This document shows, piece by piece, positions 1-7,075 of a stretch of DNA of 11,826 nt. Both the position numbers and the translations under genes were made by a program. The notes under the pieces are model-generated. The model was not told the DNA's origin and ran no database searches. It was given only the letters and a program-made list of their open reading frames with translations. This DNA comes from CAVPEW01 sp050247895 (GTDB lineage Bacteria; Actinomycetota; Acidimicrobiia; Acidimicrobiales; VFJN01): positions 1-11,826 of the forward strand of contig JBFWTJ010000106.1 in assembly GCA_050247895.1 (NCBI GenBank), given 5' to 3'. Each line of letters starts with the position of its first letter. Within the stretch, counting starts at the first letter, position 1.

Positions 1-716
1 TAGACCCCGTCGGGCAGCGCGGCGATCCGCTCGCGCATGAGGACCTCGGACCGGCGCAGGATCTCCTCGGTCGAGGCCTTGAAGACGTCGCGCCCGTACC
101 GGGCGGCCAGGGCCCGGACCCGCTCCTCGCCCCGGCGCAGGCCGGCGATCTGGGCCCGCATGTCGCCCAGCACGAGGTCGGGGGCGCGCGTGTTGGAGAG
201 CAGGAGGCGCACCAGCTCCTCGTTCACCACGTCGCCGCGGGCCAGGTGGATCGGGGGGACCCGGATGCCCTCCTGGAGGGCGTCGGTGCACATCGAGGTC
301 ATGCTCCCGGGGGCCCGGCCACTGACGTCGGCCCAGTGGGCCCGCACCGAGACGTGGGCCACCAGCTCGTCGTCGACGAAGACCGGTCGCACGAGGATGA
401 AGTCCGGCAGGTGGTTGTTGCCGGCCCGGGGGTCGTTGTGCACGAGGATGTCGCCGGGGTGCACGTCGTCGCCGACGACCTCGAGGCACCCCTGGACCGA
501 CAGGGGCATGGTCCCGAGGTGGACCGGGATGTCGCGCTCGCCCTGGGCCACGATCTCGCCCGCCGGGGTGAGGATGCCGCACGACAGGTCGCCGGCCTCG
601 CTCCAGGTCGTGGAGTAGGCGGTGCGCATCACGACCGCCTTCATCTCCGCGGTGGCGACGAGCAGGCCGTTGCGGACGATCTCGGGGACGATCGTCGAGC
701 TCCGTGCGCTGGTCAC
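1..716 (-). CDS. hyuB: Hydantoinase B / oxoprolinase-type subunit (HyuB), N-terminal part, cut by window edge
   Basis: About 238 residues of the N-terminal part are visible; the gene continues past the left edge (family length is usually 500-600). I translated the minus strand from a GTG at 716-714, which overlaps the hyuA stop as GTGA. GGGAGG lies about 6 nt upstream, a strong ribosome binding site that decides this start. Visible HyuB landmarks are HNDP (residues 93-96), HLPDF (102-106) and AHWADVSG (126-133), followed by a helical stretch with LLLSNTR and MRAQIAGLRRGEERV. HyuB proteins pair with HyuA in ATP-dependent N-methylhydantoinases, 5-oxoprolinases, caprolactamase and acetophenone-carboxylase-like enzymes. 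The motif reads AGNNHLPDF where many members have GGTHLPD, a small departure near a conserved site. The substrate cannot be read from the sequence. It is the last visible gene of the minus-strand string and is translationally coupled to hyuA. Confidence 0.93.
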   Translation of the reverse strand, partial: MTSARSSTIVPEIVRNGLLVATAEMKAVVMRTAYSTTWSEAGDLSCGILTPAGEIVAQGERDIPVHLGTMPLSVQGCLEVVGDDVHPGDILVHNDPRAGNNHLPDFILVRPVFVDDELVAHVSVRAHWADVSGRAPGSMTSMCTDALQEGIRVPPIHLARGDVVNEELVRLLLSNTRAPDLVLGDMRAQIAGLRRGEERVRALAARYGRDVFKASTEEILRRSEVLMRERIAALPDGV

Positions 717-2845
717 AGGGCACCTCCCTCGGGCAGGCGGATCTCGAGGTCGCCGTGGGCCAGGACGGTGACCTGGCAGCCGGCCGGGACGACCGTGGTG
801 GTGTCGGGCTGCTCGACGATCAGCGGGCCCTTGTCCTGGTCGCCCGGGCGCAGGTCGACGCGGTTCACGACGCGGACGTCCTCGCGCCGCGTGGCCCACG
901 GCATGAGGACCGAGCGGCGTCGGGTGGTGGCGGAGGCGCGGGCGGCCTCGCCGGCGGCGGCCCCGGCGAACGACGAGGCCAGGTGGCCCCGGGCCCGGAC
1001 CCGCACGCCGACCACCTCGATCGGCTCGGCGTGCGAGTCGAAGCCGTGGGCCTTGCGGTGCAGGTCGTGGAAGCGCGCCGTGAGGGCGTCGAGGTCGACC
1101 GGGCCACGCGGCCCGTCCAGGGGAACGTCCATGGGGAAGCCCTGGCCGACGTAGCGCATCTCCACCGCGGCCACGAGCTCCTGGCGGTCGGCGTCGAAGG
1201 CGTCGGCGTCGAGGTCGGCGCCGGCCCGGTCGACCAGCGCCCCCAGCGCGGCCTCCAGGTCGGCCGGTGCCAGGTCGCCGACCCGGCGCCCGAGGGAGCC
1301 GACGTAGTCGTACTGCACGTCGGCGCTGCACATGCCGATGGCCGACTGGACGCCGGGGAAGCGGGGGACGACGACCCGCTCCATCTCCAGCTCGCGGGCG
1401 ATCGCCACGGCGTGGGTCGGCCCGGCGCCGCCGTAGGGCAGCATCGTGAAGTCGCGGGGGTCGAGCCCGCGCTGGACGGTCATGAGCCGGATGGCGTCGG
1501 CCATCTTGGCCACCACGACCTCGTGGACCGCCTGGGCGGCCTCCTCGGCGGTGAGCCCCAGGGGTCCGGCGACGCCCTCCAGGGCGCGCCGGGCCGCGTC
1601 GGGGGACACGGTGAAGCGGCCGCCGAGGAAGTAGTCGGGGTCGAGGAAGCCGAGGAGCAGGTCGGCGTCGGTGACCGTCGGCTCGGTCCCGCCCCGCTCG
1701 TAGCAGGCGGGGCCGGGCTCGGCCCCCGCGCTGCGGGGCCCCACCTGGAGCCCCCCGGCGGCGTCGACCCAGGCGATGCTGCCGCCGCCGGCGCCGATGG
1801 CCTCCACGTCGACGGCGGGCACCCGCACGGGGCTGCCCAGGACCCGGCGCTCGACGGTGCGGGCCGGGGTGCCGTCGACCACGAGGCCCACGTCGAACGA
1901 GGTGCCCCCCATGTCGGCGGTGACCAGGTGGGCGATCCCGTAGGCGCGGCCGAGCTCGGCCGCCGCGGCGACGCCCCCGGCGGGGCCCGACAGCAGGGTG
2001 GCGGCCGCGTTGTCGGCGACGCGGCGCACGGTGGTGAGCCCGCCGTTGGACTGCATGACGTGGGGCCGCCGGCCGATCCCCAGCGCGCGGGCGCCCGCCT
2101 CGACCTCGGTGGCGTAGGTGACGATCCGGGGACCGACGTAGGCGCTCACGACCGTCGTGGCGGTGCGCTCGTACTCCCGCATCTCGGGCAGCACGTCGGA
2201 CGAGAGCATGCAGAGCACCCCGGGGCACCGGGCCCGGATCCGCTCGGCCAGGCGACGCTCGTGGTCGGGCCGGACGAACGAGAACAGGAGCGACACGGCC
2301 ACCGCCTCGGGCGACCGGGCCGCGACCTGCGCCGCGACCCGGTCCAGCTCGGCCTCGGTCAGCTCGACCGAGACCGAGCCGTCGAACTCGACCCGCTCGT
2401 CGACCTCGACGATGTCGCGGGCCGGCACGATCGGCGGTGCCGGGACGTAGCGGAGGTCGTAGAGCTCCTCCTCGGTGCGGAAGAGGCGCCCGATGGCCAG
2501 CACGTCCCGGAAGCCCCGGGTGGTGACCAGGCAGGTCCGGGCCCCCCGGCGCTCGATCACCGCGTTGGTGGCCACGGTCGTGCCGTGGGCCACGTCGAGC
2601 TCCACCACCGATCGCGGGTCCACGCCGGCCTCCTCGAGCACGGCCCGCAGGCCGACCAGGGGTGCGGCCGACGGGTTGCCGGGCGTCGAGGAGACCTTGG
2701 TCGTGGCCAGGACCTGGGGCGCCATGCCCTCGACGCCCGGGTCGCGGATCAGCACGACGTCGGTGAAGGTCCCCCCGGTGTCGATGCCGATCCGCACCCT
2801 CTCGAGGCCCTGGCCGGTGCCGGTCGCCCGGCCGATCTCAGCCAT
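713..2845 (-). CDS. hyuA: Hydantoinase A / oxoprolinase-type ATP-binding subunit (HyuA)
   Basis: A 710-residue protein, full length for HyuA. The N-terminal ASKHA-type nucleotide motif DTGGTFTD is at residues 22-29, HGTTVATNAVIER at 87-99, MQSNGG at 264-269, the domain-opening motif DMGGTSFDV at 311-319, GAGGGSIAWVD at 351-361 and YGGAGPTHA at 471-479. These fit Hydant_A_N followed by Hydantoinase_A and a C-terminal domain. The family couples ATP hydrolysis to opening of cyclic amides or to ketone carboxylation together with HyuB. The ATG start overlaps the end of the substrate-binding-protein gene by 8 nt. A GTG at 2797-2795, five codons before DTGGTFTD, is an alternative start; neither has a convincing ribosome binding site, so the N-terminus is uncertain by 16 residues. 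The stop overlaps the hyuB start by 4 nt, consistent with a stoichiometric A/B complex in the cytoplasm. Which reaction it catalyses (hydantoinase, oxoprolinase, lactamase or carboxylase) is not determined. Confidence 0.95.
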   Translation of the reverse strand: MAEIGRATGTGQGLERVRIGIDTGGTFTDVVLIRDPGVEGMAPQVLATTKVSSTPGNPSAAPLVGLRAVLEEAGVDPRSVVELDVAHGTTVATNAVIERRGARTCLVTTRGFRDVLAIGRLFRTEEELYDLRYVPAPPIVPARDIVEVDERVEFDGSVSVELTEAELDRVAAQVAARSPEAVAVSLLFSFVRPDHERRLAERIRARCPGVLCMLSSDVLPEMREYERTATTVVSAYVGPRIVTYATEVEAGARALGIGRRPHVMQSNGGLTTVRRVADNAAATLLSGPAGGVAAAAELGRAYGIAHLVTADMGGTSFDVGLVVDGTPARTVERRVLGSPVRVPAVDVEAIGAGGGSIAWVDAAGGLQVGPRSAGAEPGPACYERGGTEPTVTDADLLLGFLDPDYFLGGRFTVSPDAARRALEGVAGPLGLTAEEAAQAVHEVVVAKMADAIRLMTVQRGLDPRDFTMLPYGGAGPTHAVAIARELEMERVVVPRFPGVQSAIGMCSADVQYDYVGSLGRRVGDLAPADLEAALGALVDRAGADLDADAFDADRQELVAAVEMRYVGQGFPMDVPLDGPRGPVDLDALTARFHDLHRKAHGFDSHAEPIEVVGVRVRARGHLASSFAGAAAGEAARASATTRRRSVLMPWATRREDVRVVNRVDLRPGDQDKGPLIVEQPDTTTVVPAGCQVTVLAHGDLEIRLPEGGAL

Positions 2846-3947
2846 CGACGTACTCGGTGGCCACGACGTCCTCGTAGGTGACCGGGTTCTTCAGCAGCCC
2901 GAACTCGGTGAGGTAGTCGATGGCGTTCTGGATGTTGTCGACGGGGACGTCGGTGCCGAAGACCTCCAGGTTGTCGTCGATGAGCCCCGGGAGCAGCCCG
3001 GCGTCGAGCTTCAGGCCGTCGACCACGAGGTCGTCGAGGGCGTCCCGGTTGGCGGGGTCCTGGATCCACTCCTGCGCCTGGCGGACGGCGTCGACGTAGC
3101 AGGCCACCACCTCGGGCTGGTCGTCGATGAAGTCCTGGGTGGTGGCCAGGATGTTCGGGCTGTAGTCCACCAGCGCGTCGGGCCCCTCGCCGTCGCGGAA
3201 GTCGACCACCGACTTGGCGAAGCCGAGCTGGTGCAGGGCCATCGAGGTCCCGGGCTCGAAGCCCATCCAGACGTCGATCTGGCGCTGCTGGAAGGCGGGC
3301 AGGGCGGTGTTGGCCAGCCCGACGGCGACGAAGGTGAAGTCGGCGTCGGGGTCCATGCCGGCGTCGGTGGCCAGCAGCCGGAAGAAGTTCTCGGCCGCCG
3401 AGCCGAGCTGGGTCACGCCCACGGTCGAGCCCTCGAGGTCCTTCATCACCTCGGGGTAGCCGGCGGCGAGGTTCGGGGTGGGGAAGTCCTCCTGCACCAG
3501 GATGGTGTTGACCCCTCGCACGGTCAGCGCGCCGATGATCTTGAGCGGCTGGCCCTGCTCGTGGGCCAGCAGGACGCTGTCGGGCGCGTTGATCATCACG
3601 TCGGCGTCGCCGGCGAGCAGGGCGGTGGCCGCGGCGGGCCCGCCGGGCACCTCGGTGATGGTCAGCTCGATGCCGTTCTCCTCGAAGAAGCCCTCGGAGT
3701 CGGCGACGAACACCGGCAGGCCGAGGAGCGAGAAGGTGCCGGCCTGGCGGACCTCCGCCGCGGGCGAGGCCGGTGTGCAGCCGCCGTCCCCCGCGGCCTC
3801 GGTGGTCGTGGTGGACCCCCCGGCGGTGGTCGTCGTGGTCGTGGCGGCGTCGCCGTCGTCGTCGTCGCCGCAGGCCGCGGCGCCGAGCGCGAGGACGGCC
3901 AGGGCCGCGCTCGCTCGCAGGATCCCCCGCATCGTGGTGCTGCTCAT
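2838..3947 (-). CDS. ABC-transporter substrate-binding lipoprotein, nitrate/taurine/NMT1-like
   Basis: 369 residues. The N-terminus is a lipoprotein signal: MRGILRAS, a hydrophobic run, then LGAAAC with the probable lipidated Cys at residue 26. A low-complexity Thr/Gly/Ala linker (about 36-54) follows, typical of actinobacterial surface-anchored binding proteins. The mature domain (about 68-330) matches the SsuA/THI5/NMT1 class: it starts with GTFSLLGLPVFVADSEGFFE (70-89) and continues with the allele GGPAAATALLAGDADVMI (102-119), the usual ligand-lobe layout. The family delivers small organic ions or pyrimidine-like compounds to an ABC permease. Start choice: ATG at 3947 with GGGAGG 8 nt upstream. 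A perfect inverted repeat lies just upstream, between it and the amidohydrolase gene. The gene overlaps hyuA by 8 nt, suggesting that its ligand is the HyuAB substrate or a precursor. No permease or ATPase partner lies within the window; they may be beyond the left edge. Confidence 0.9.
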   Translation of the reverse strand: MSSTTMRGILRASAALAVLALGAAACGDDDDGDAATTTTTTAGGSTTTTEAAGDGGCTPASPAAEVRQAGTFSLLGLPVFVADSEGFFEENGIELTITEVPGGPAAATALLAGDADVMINAPDSVLLAHEQGQPLKIIGALTVRGVNTILVQEDFPTPNLAAGYPEVMKDLEGSTVGVTQLGSAAENFFRLLATDAGMDPDADFTFVAVGLANTALPAFQQRQIDVWMGFEPGTSMALHQLGFAKSVVDFRDGEGPDALVDYSPNILATTQDFIDDQPEVVACYVDAVRQAQEWIQDPANRDALDDLVVDGLKLDAGLLPGLIDDNLEVFGTDVPVDNIQNAIDYLTEFGLLKNPVTYEDVVATEYVDG

Positions 3948-3965
3948 GTCATGTCCCTCCCCCAG

Positions 3966-3987
3966 GGACCGGCGGTCCCGCCGGTCC
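3966..3987 (-). promoter_or_regulatory. Intergenic perfect inverted repeat upstream of the binding-protein gene
   Basis: GGACCGGCGG and CCGCCGGTCC form a perfect 10-bp inverted repeat separated by only 2 nt (in RNA, about 8 bp with a small loop). It sits in the 57-nt gap between the amidohydrolase stop and the lipoprotein start, 18 nt upstream of the GTG/ATG region and next to the ribosome binding site. No T-run follows on the minus strand, so a classical terminator is unlikely; mRNA processing, stabilisation of the distal segment or partial attenuation is more plausible. The role is inferred. Confidence 0.5.
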
Positions 3988-4004
3988 GTGACCTTGTGTG
4001 ACTG

Positions 4005-4862
4005 CTAGAGGCCCAGGAACCGCTGGGCGTTGTCGCCGAGCCACTTGTCGACGACCTCGGGCTTGAGCGGCAGGTCCCGGACCGCGGCCATCGAGTCGGT
4101 CATCGAGATGGCGGGCCAGGCCGAGCCCCACATGACCCGGTCCTGCAGCAGGGTGTTGCCGTACTGGAGCAGCGGCCCGTAGCCGCTGTTCTCGGTGGCC
4201 AGGTGCCGCGGGTTGATCGCGGACAGCTCGATCATGACGGTCGGGTGCCGCCAGGCGACGGCGACGAGCTCGAGGACCCAGGGCCAGCCGGCATGGCTGG
4301 CCACGATCTTGAGGTCCGGGAAGTCGACGGCGATCTGGTCGATGCGGCGCGGGTGCTCGTCGTCGAGCAGGGCGCCGCGGTCGAAGCTGATCGAGCAGTG
4401 CAGGACCACCGGCACGCCGAGCTCTGAGCACTTGGCATAGATCGGGTAGTAGGCCCGGTCGTCGGTGGCCATCCGGTGCGTCCAGGGGCCCATGGTCACC
4501 CCGACGAAGCCCAGCTCGGTGACGGCCCGCTCGACCTCGGCCACCGCGGCCTTCCCGGTGCGGGGGTCGATGCCGGCCAGGGCCGACATGCGGTCGGGCC
4601 GGGCCTGCACGAACTCGGCCAGCTCGTCGTTGGGGTACGAGAGCCCCACGGCCAGGGAGTTGGCCGTGAACAGCACGGCGTGGTCCACGCCGACCTCGTC
4701 GAGGTGCTCGACGAAGCGGTCGGGCGCCATGTAGAGCTCGGTGCTCACGTCCCGGTAGGACTTGGCGTAGACCTCGCGGTAGCCGGCCAGTCGGTCGGTC
4801 CGGCCCAGGATGGGGGCCAGTCCCTTGGGGGTGGGTGCGCTCACCCGGAAGTCGACGATCAT
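4005..4862 (-). CDS. Amidohydrolase family (PF04909-like) protein with non-canonical metal site
   Basis: 285 residues. The fold is recognised from an alternating beta/alpha pattern with VVLHCS (His155), the SHAGWPWVLE stretch (His190), MIELSA, then DRVMWGSAWP (241-250) and the C-terminal helix WLGDNAQRFLGL; this is the Amidohydro_2 layout. Members hydrolyse amide or ester bonds or decarboxylate aromatic acids in the cytoplasm. Two departures are visible. The N-terminus reads MIVDFRVSAP where metal-dependent members carry an HxH, and the usual GSDxP aspartate is Ala248 in GSAWP. I read both directly from the DNA. Activity may therefore be metal-free, altered or lost. ATG at 4862-4860 overlaps the stop of the CoA-ligase alpha gene as ATGA, with AGGAGG about 6 nt upstream, so the start is firm. 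The tight coupling implies that it works on the substrate or product of the CoA ligase. No specific substrate can be named. Confidence 0.88.
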   Translation of the reverse strand: MIVDFRVSAPTPKGLAPILGRTDRLAGYREVYAKSYRDVSTELYMAPDRFVEHLDEVGVDHAVLFTANSLAVGLSYPNDELAEFVQARPDRMSALAGIDPRTGKAAVAEVERAVTELGFVGVTMGPWTHRMATDDRAYYPIYAKCSELGVPVVLHCSISFDRGALLDDEHPRRIDQIAVDFPDLKIVASHAGWPWVLELVAVAWRHPTVMIELSAINPRHLATENSGYGPLLQYGNTLLQDRVMWGSAWPAISMTDSMAAVRDLPLKPEVVDKWLGDNAQRFLGL

Positions 4863-5791
4863 CGCTGTCCTCCTCGGCCCGCCCCGGTCGTGGTCGTCGC
4901 CAGCGCGGCGCGCAGCAGCTCGGGCACGTCGGGCAGCACCTCGGCCACCGCGACGCCCGCGTCCCGCAGTGCCGCCACCTTGGTCGCCATGGTGCCGGCC
5001 GAGCCCCGCAGGATGTTGCCGCTGTGGCCGAACTGGACCTCGTCCGAGGCGTCCTCGAAGTACCAGCCGGCCACGAAGGCCACGAGGGGCTTGGTGAACC
5101 CGCCGGCCGCGACGAGCTCGGCGGCCTGCTCCTCGTAGGTGCCGCCCCGCTCGCCGAACAGCACGGCGGCGTCGGTGTCGGGGTCGTCCTCGAGCAGGGC
5201 GAGCAGGTCGGCGAAGCCGGTGCCGAGCAGGGCCTCCCCGCCGGTGTGGACCTGGATGCTCGTGCCCAGGCCGGCCCGCTTGAGCAGCCAGGACAGCTCG
5301 CCGGCCATCCCTCCGCTGCGGGACAGGACCGCGACCCGCCCGGGGGCGAAGATGGCCTCGGGGGTCCAGCCGCCCGGCCCACCGATGCGCACGACGCCGG
5401 GCACGATGATCCCTTGGGTGTTGGGGCCCACGATGCGGGCACCGGCGTCGCGGGCCGCGGCGAGGATGTAGGCCGCGTCGGCGGCGGGGACCCGCTCGGT
5501 GGGGACCAGGACCAGCTTCGAACCGGCGGCCAGAGCCTCCAGCGCGGCGTCGCGCACCGCGGCCGCGGGCACGTAGGCGATGGAGGCATCGAAGGGGTGG
5601 GCGGCCGCGGCGTCCCGCAGGGTGTCGAACACGGGCACGCCGTGGACGGGCTCGCTGCCGCCCCGGCCGGGCGAGGTGCCCGCCACCACGCGGGTGCCGT
5701 AGTCGAGCATCAGCTTGGTCTCGATCCGTCCCTGGTAGCCGGTGATGCCCTGCACGGCGACCCGCGTCGTGGCGTCGACGAGGATCGTCAC
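4859..5791 (-). CDS. Succinyl-CoA-synthetase-like CoA ligase alpha subunit (NDP-forming)
   Basis: 310 residues, close to the SucD family length of about 290. A CoA-binding Rossmann domain comes first: ILVDATTRVAVQGITGYQG (3-21), YGTRVVAGTSPGRGG (31-45) and VPTERVP (96-102). The ligase domain follows: GPNTQGII (122-129), GRVAVLSRSGGMAGE (151-165), GTGFADLLALLEDDP (190-204) and GERGG (213-217). The phosphohistidine loop is present as FGHSGNI with His256, so the catalytic His is conserved. The enzyme forms or cleaves an acyl-CoA with NTP and phosphate, together with the beta subunit encoded just upstream. The start is GTG at 5791-5789, overlapping the beta stop as GTGA; homology to the SucD N-terminus begins at the next codons. 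It differs enough from housekeeping SucD (TERVP for TEGIP, GHSGN for GHAGA), and has such catabolic neighbours, that a dedicated acyl-CoA ligase for a carboxylic acid intermediate is more likely than the TCA-cycle enzyme. This is inference. Confidence 0.92.
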   Translation of the reverse strand: MTILVDATTRVAVQGITGYQGRIETKLMLDYGTRVVAGTSPGRGGSEPVHGVPVFDTLRDAAAAHPFDASIAYVPAAAVRDAALEALAAGSKLVLVPTERVPAADAAYILAAARDAGARIVGPNTQGIIVPGVVRIGGPGGWTPEAIFAPGRVAVLSRSGGMAGELSWLLKRAGLGTSIQVHTGGEALLGTGFADLLALLEDDPDTDAAVLFGERGGTYEEQAAELVAAGGFTKPLVAFVAGWYFEDASDEVQFGHSGNILRGSAGTMATKVAALRDAGVAVAEVLPDVPELLRAALATTTTGAGRGGQR

Positions 5792-6978
5792 GACGGTGCC
5801 CCCGCCGGTTCGAGCAGCGAGGCGAAGTGGTCGATGGCCTCTTCGATGCTGACCTCGTCGCCGAAGAACGTGCAGTTCGGGATCTCCGCGGCCCGGGCCC
5901 GGGCGACGTCGTCGCCCTGGCCGGACATGCGCAGGACGATCGGCACCGGTTCCCAGGTGTCCCGCACCTGCTCGAAGGCCAGGGCGAACTGCTCGAACAC
6001 GTCGGCGACCCGGGCCAGGTTGGAGTGGGGGAGGGTGAACAGCACGCCCCGCCCACCCGGTCGTGACAGGGCGCCGCGGATGGCGACCTGGAGCTTGGCC
6101 AGGCCGCGGCCCGGGCTCACGTCGATCAGGTTGGCCGGGCGCAGGCCGTGGACCCGGTCCAGGTAGTCCATGTAGGTCAGCCCGGAGCCGCCCCCGATGA
6201 CCAGGTAGATGACGTCCCCGTCGAGCTCCTGGTAGCGGACGCCGCTGGTGCCCCGGTCGTCGGCGTCGGCCGCGACCACGGCCCGCTCGTGCTCGGAGAG
6301 CCGGGGGGCGAGGAGGTCCTCGGGCCAGTCGGGGTGGCGGTGGGCCGAGTCGTCGTCGAGCTCGACCGCGGCGCCGACGGCGCAGAGGCGCCCGTCGGCG
6401 GTGACGGCCAGCGGGTTGACCTCGACCCTGACCGCGTCCTGCTCGGCGAAGACCCGCCCGAGCCGGGCGACCAGGTCGCCGAAGCCGGCGAGGACGCCGG
6501 GGGCCACGCCGAGGTCCACCCCGAGCTTGCGGCCCTGGTACGGCTCGAAGCGCCGGCGGGGGTCGACGGGGACCGAGACGGCGCCGCCCTCGGCGACCTG
6601 GGCCTCGACGTCGACGCCGCCCTGGCGCGAGGCCAGCACCACCGGCGTGCGGGATCGCGAGTCGTAGGTCCACGAGACGAAGATCTCCTCGACGATCTCG
6701 ACCGCCTGCTCGACCAGGACCCGCTCGACGACCCGCCCGAGGAGCTCCCCGCCGAGGAGGTCGCGGGCGGCGGCCTCGGCCTCGCCGGGGGTGGCGGCGA
6801 GCCGGACGCCGCCGGCCAGGCCGCGCCGGCCGGCGGGGACCTGCGCCTTGACCGCCGCCGGGCCCAGCTCCTCGGCGGCTCGGGCCGCCTCGGCCGGGCT
6901 GGTGCACACGCGGCCGTCCGGGCACGGGATGCCGTACCTGCGCAGCAGGTCCTTCGACTGGAACTCCAGGAGCCTCAC
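5788..6978 (-). CDS. Succinyl-CoA-synthetase-like CoA ligase beta subunit, divergent ATP-grasp
   Basis: 396 residues from the chosen GTG, matching the SucC length. The order fits an ATP-grasp domain (about 1-225) followed by a ligase_CoA domain (about 245-390): LLEFQSKDLLRRYGIPCPDG (3-22), VKAQVPAGRRGLAGGV (43-58), ASRQGGVDVE (116-125), VEVNPLAV (185-192), then VIGGGSGLTYMD (260-271) and PANLIDVSPGRG (281-292). Relative to SucC, the second magnesium ligand region (usual LDAK/LDGK) reads AVGAA, losing the Asp and Lys, and the FGGI loop near the active site reads TLPHSN. The enzyme is thus a divergent paralog, not housekeeping SucC. The GTG was chosen because similarity starts there; an in-frame ATG at 7014 would add 12 residues encoded by an inverted repeat. 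GAGG lies 4 nt upstream of the GTG. It is the first enzyme gene after the regulator gene and is coupled to the alpha subunit by a GTGA overlap. Confidence 0.9.
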   Translation of the reverse strand: MRLLEFQSKDLLRRYGIPCPDGRVCTSPAEAARAAEELGPAAVKAQVPAGRRGLAGGVRLAATPGEAEAAARDLLGGELLGRVVERVLVEQAVEIVEEIFVSWTYDSRSRTPVVLASRQGGVDVEAQVAEGGAVSVPVDPRRRFEPYQGRKLGVDLGVAPGVLAGFGDLVARLGRVFAEQDAVRVEVNPLAVTADGRLCAVGAAVELDDDSAHRHPDWPEDLLAPRLSEHERAVVAADADDRGTSGVRYQELDGDVIYLVIGGGSGLTYMDYLDRVHGLRPANLIDVSPGRGLAKLQVAIRGALSRPGGRGVLFTLPHSNLARVADVFEQFALAFEQVRDTWEPVPIVLRMSGQGDDVARARAAEIPNCTFFGDEVSIEEAIDHFASLLEPAGAPS

Positions 6979-6995
6979 CGTGCCTCGTCGTCCTC

Positions 6996-7040
6996 CCGGG
7001 CGCGACGCGCCCATCTCGTGCCGGGGCGCGTCGCGCCCGG
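6996..7040 (-). promoter_or_regulatory. Perfect 17-bp inverted repeat / leader hairpin before the CoA-ligase beta gene
   Basis: CCGGGCGCGACGCGCCC (6996-7012) and its exact reverse complement (7024-7040) are separated by 11 nt. Each arm is itself nearly palindromic around one central base. The structure fills the 97-nt gap between the marR stop and the beta gene and ends 17 nt before its GTG, so the GGGAGG at 6997-6992 overlaps the stem foot. There is no T-run on the minus-strand side. Possible roles are attenuator, translation-control hairpin, paired operator sites or a mobile GC-rich repeat. The structure is certain; the role is not. Confidence 0.6.
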
Positions 7041-7075
7041 CGCCTGCCGTCTGCCTCTCTGTTGCGCCCGTCAGC

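Noticed and set aside
704..2881. Very long plus-strand open frame opposite hyuA (725 codons)
   Set aside because: It is composed of Gly/Asp/His/Val-rich low-complexity text typical of the antisense of a GC-rich gene, has no recognisable motif, and the opposite strand encodes a complete HyuA.
3780..3860. Trinucleotide-like GTC/GTG repeats suggesting a microsatellite
   Set aside because: They encode the Thr-rich and Asp-rich linker after the lipoprotein Cys and are explained by coding.
2475..4001. Plus-strand frame opposite the binding protein and hyuA start
   Set aside because: Antisense composition, no motif, and it conflicts with a clear lipoprotein gene on the other strand.
6979..7014. 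Upstream ATG at 7014 as the start of the CoA-ligase beta gene
   Set aside because: The 12 added residues come from the inverted repeat and are not family-like; similarity begins at the GTG at 6978.
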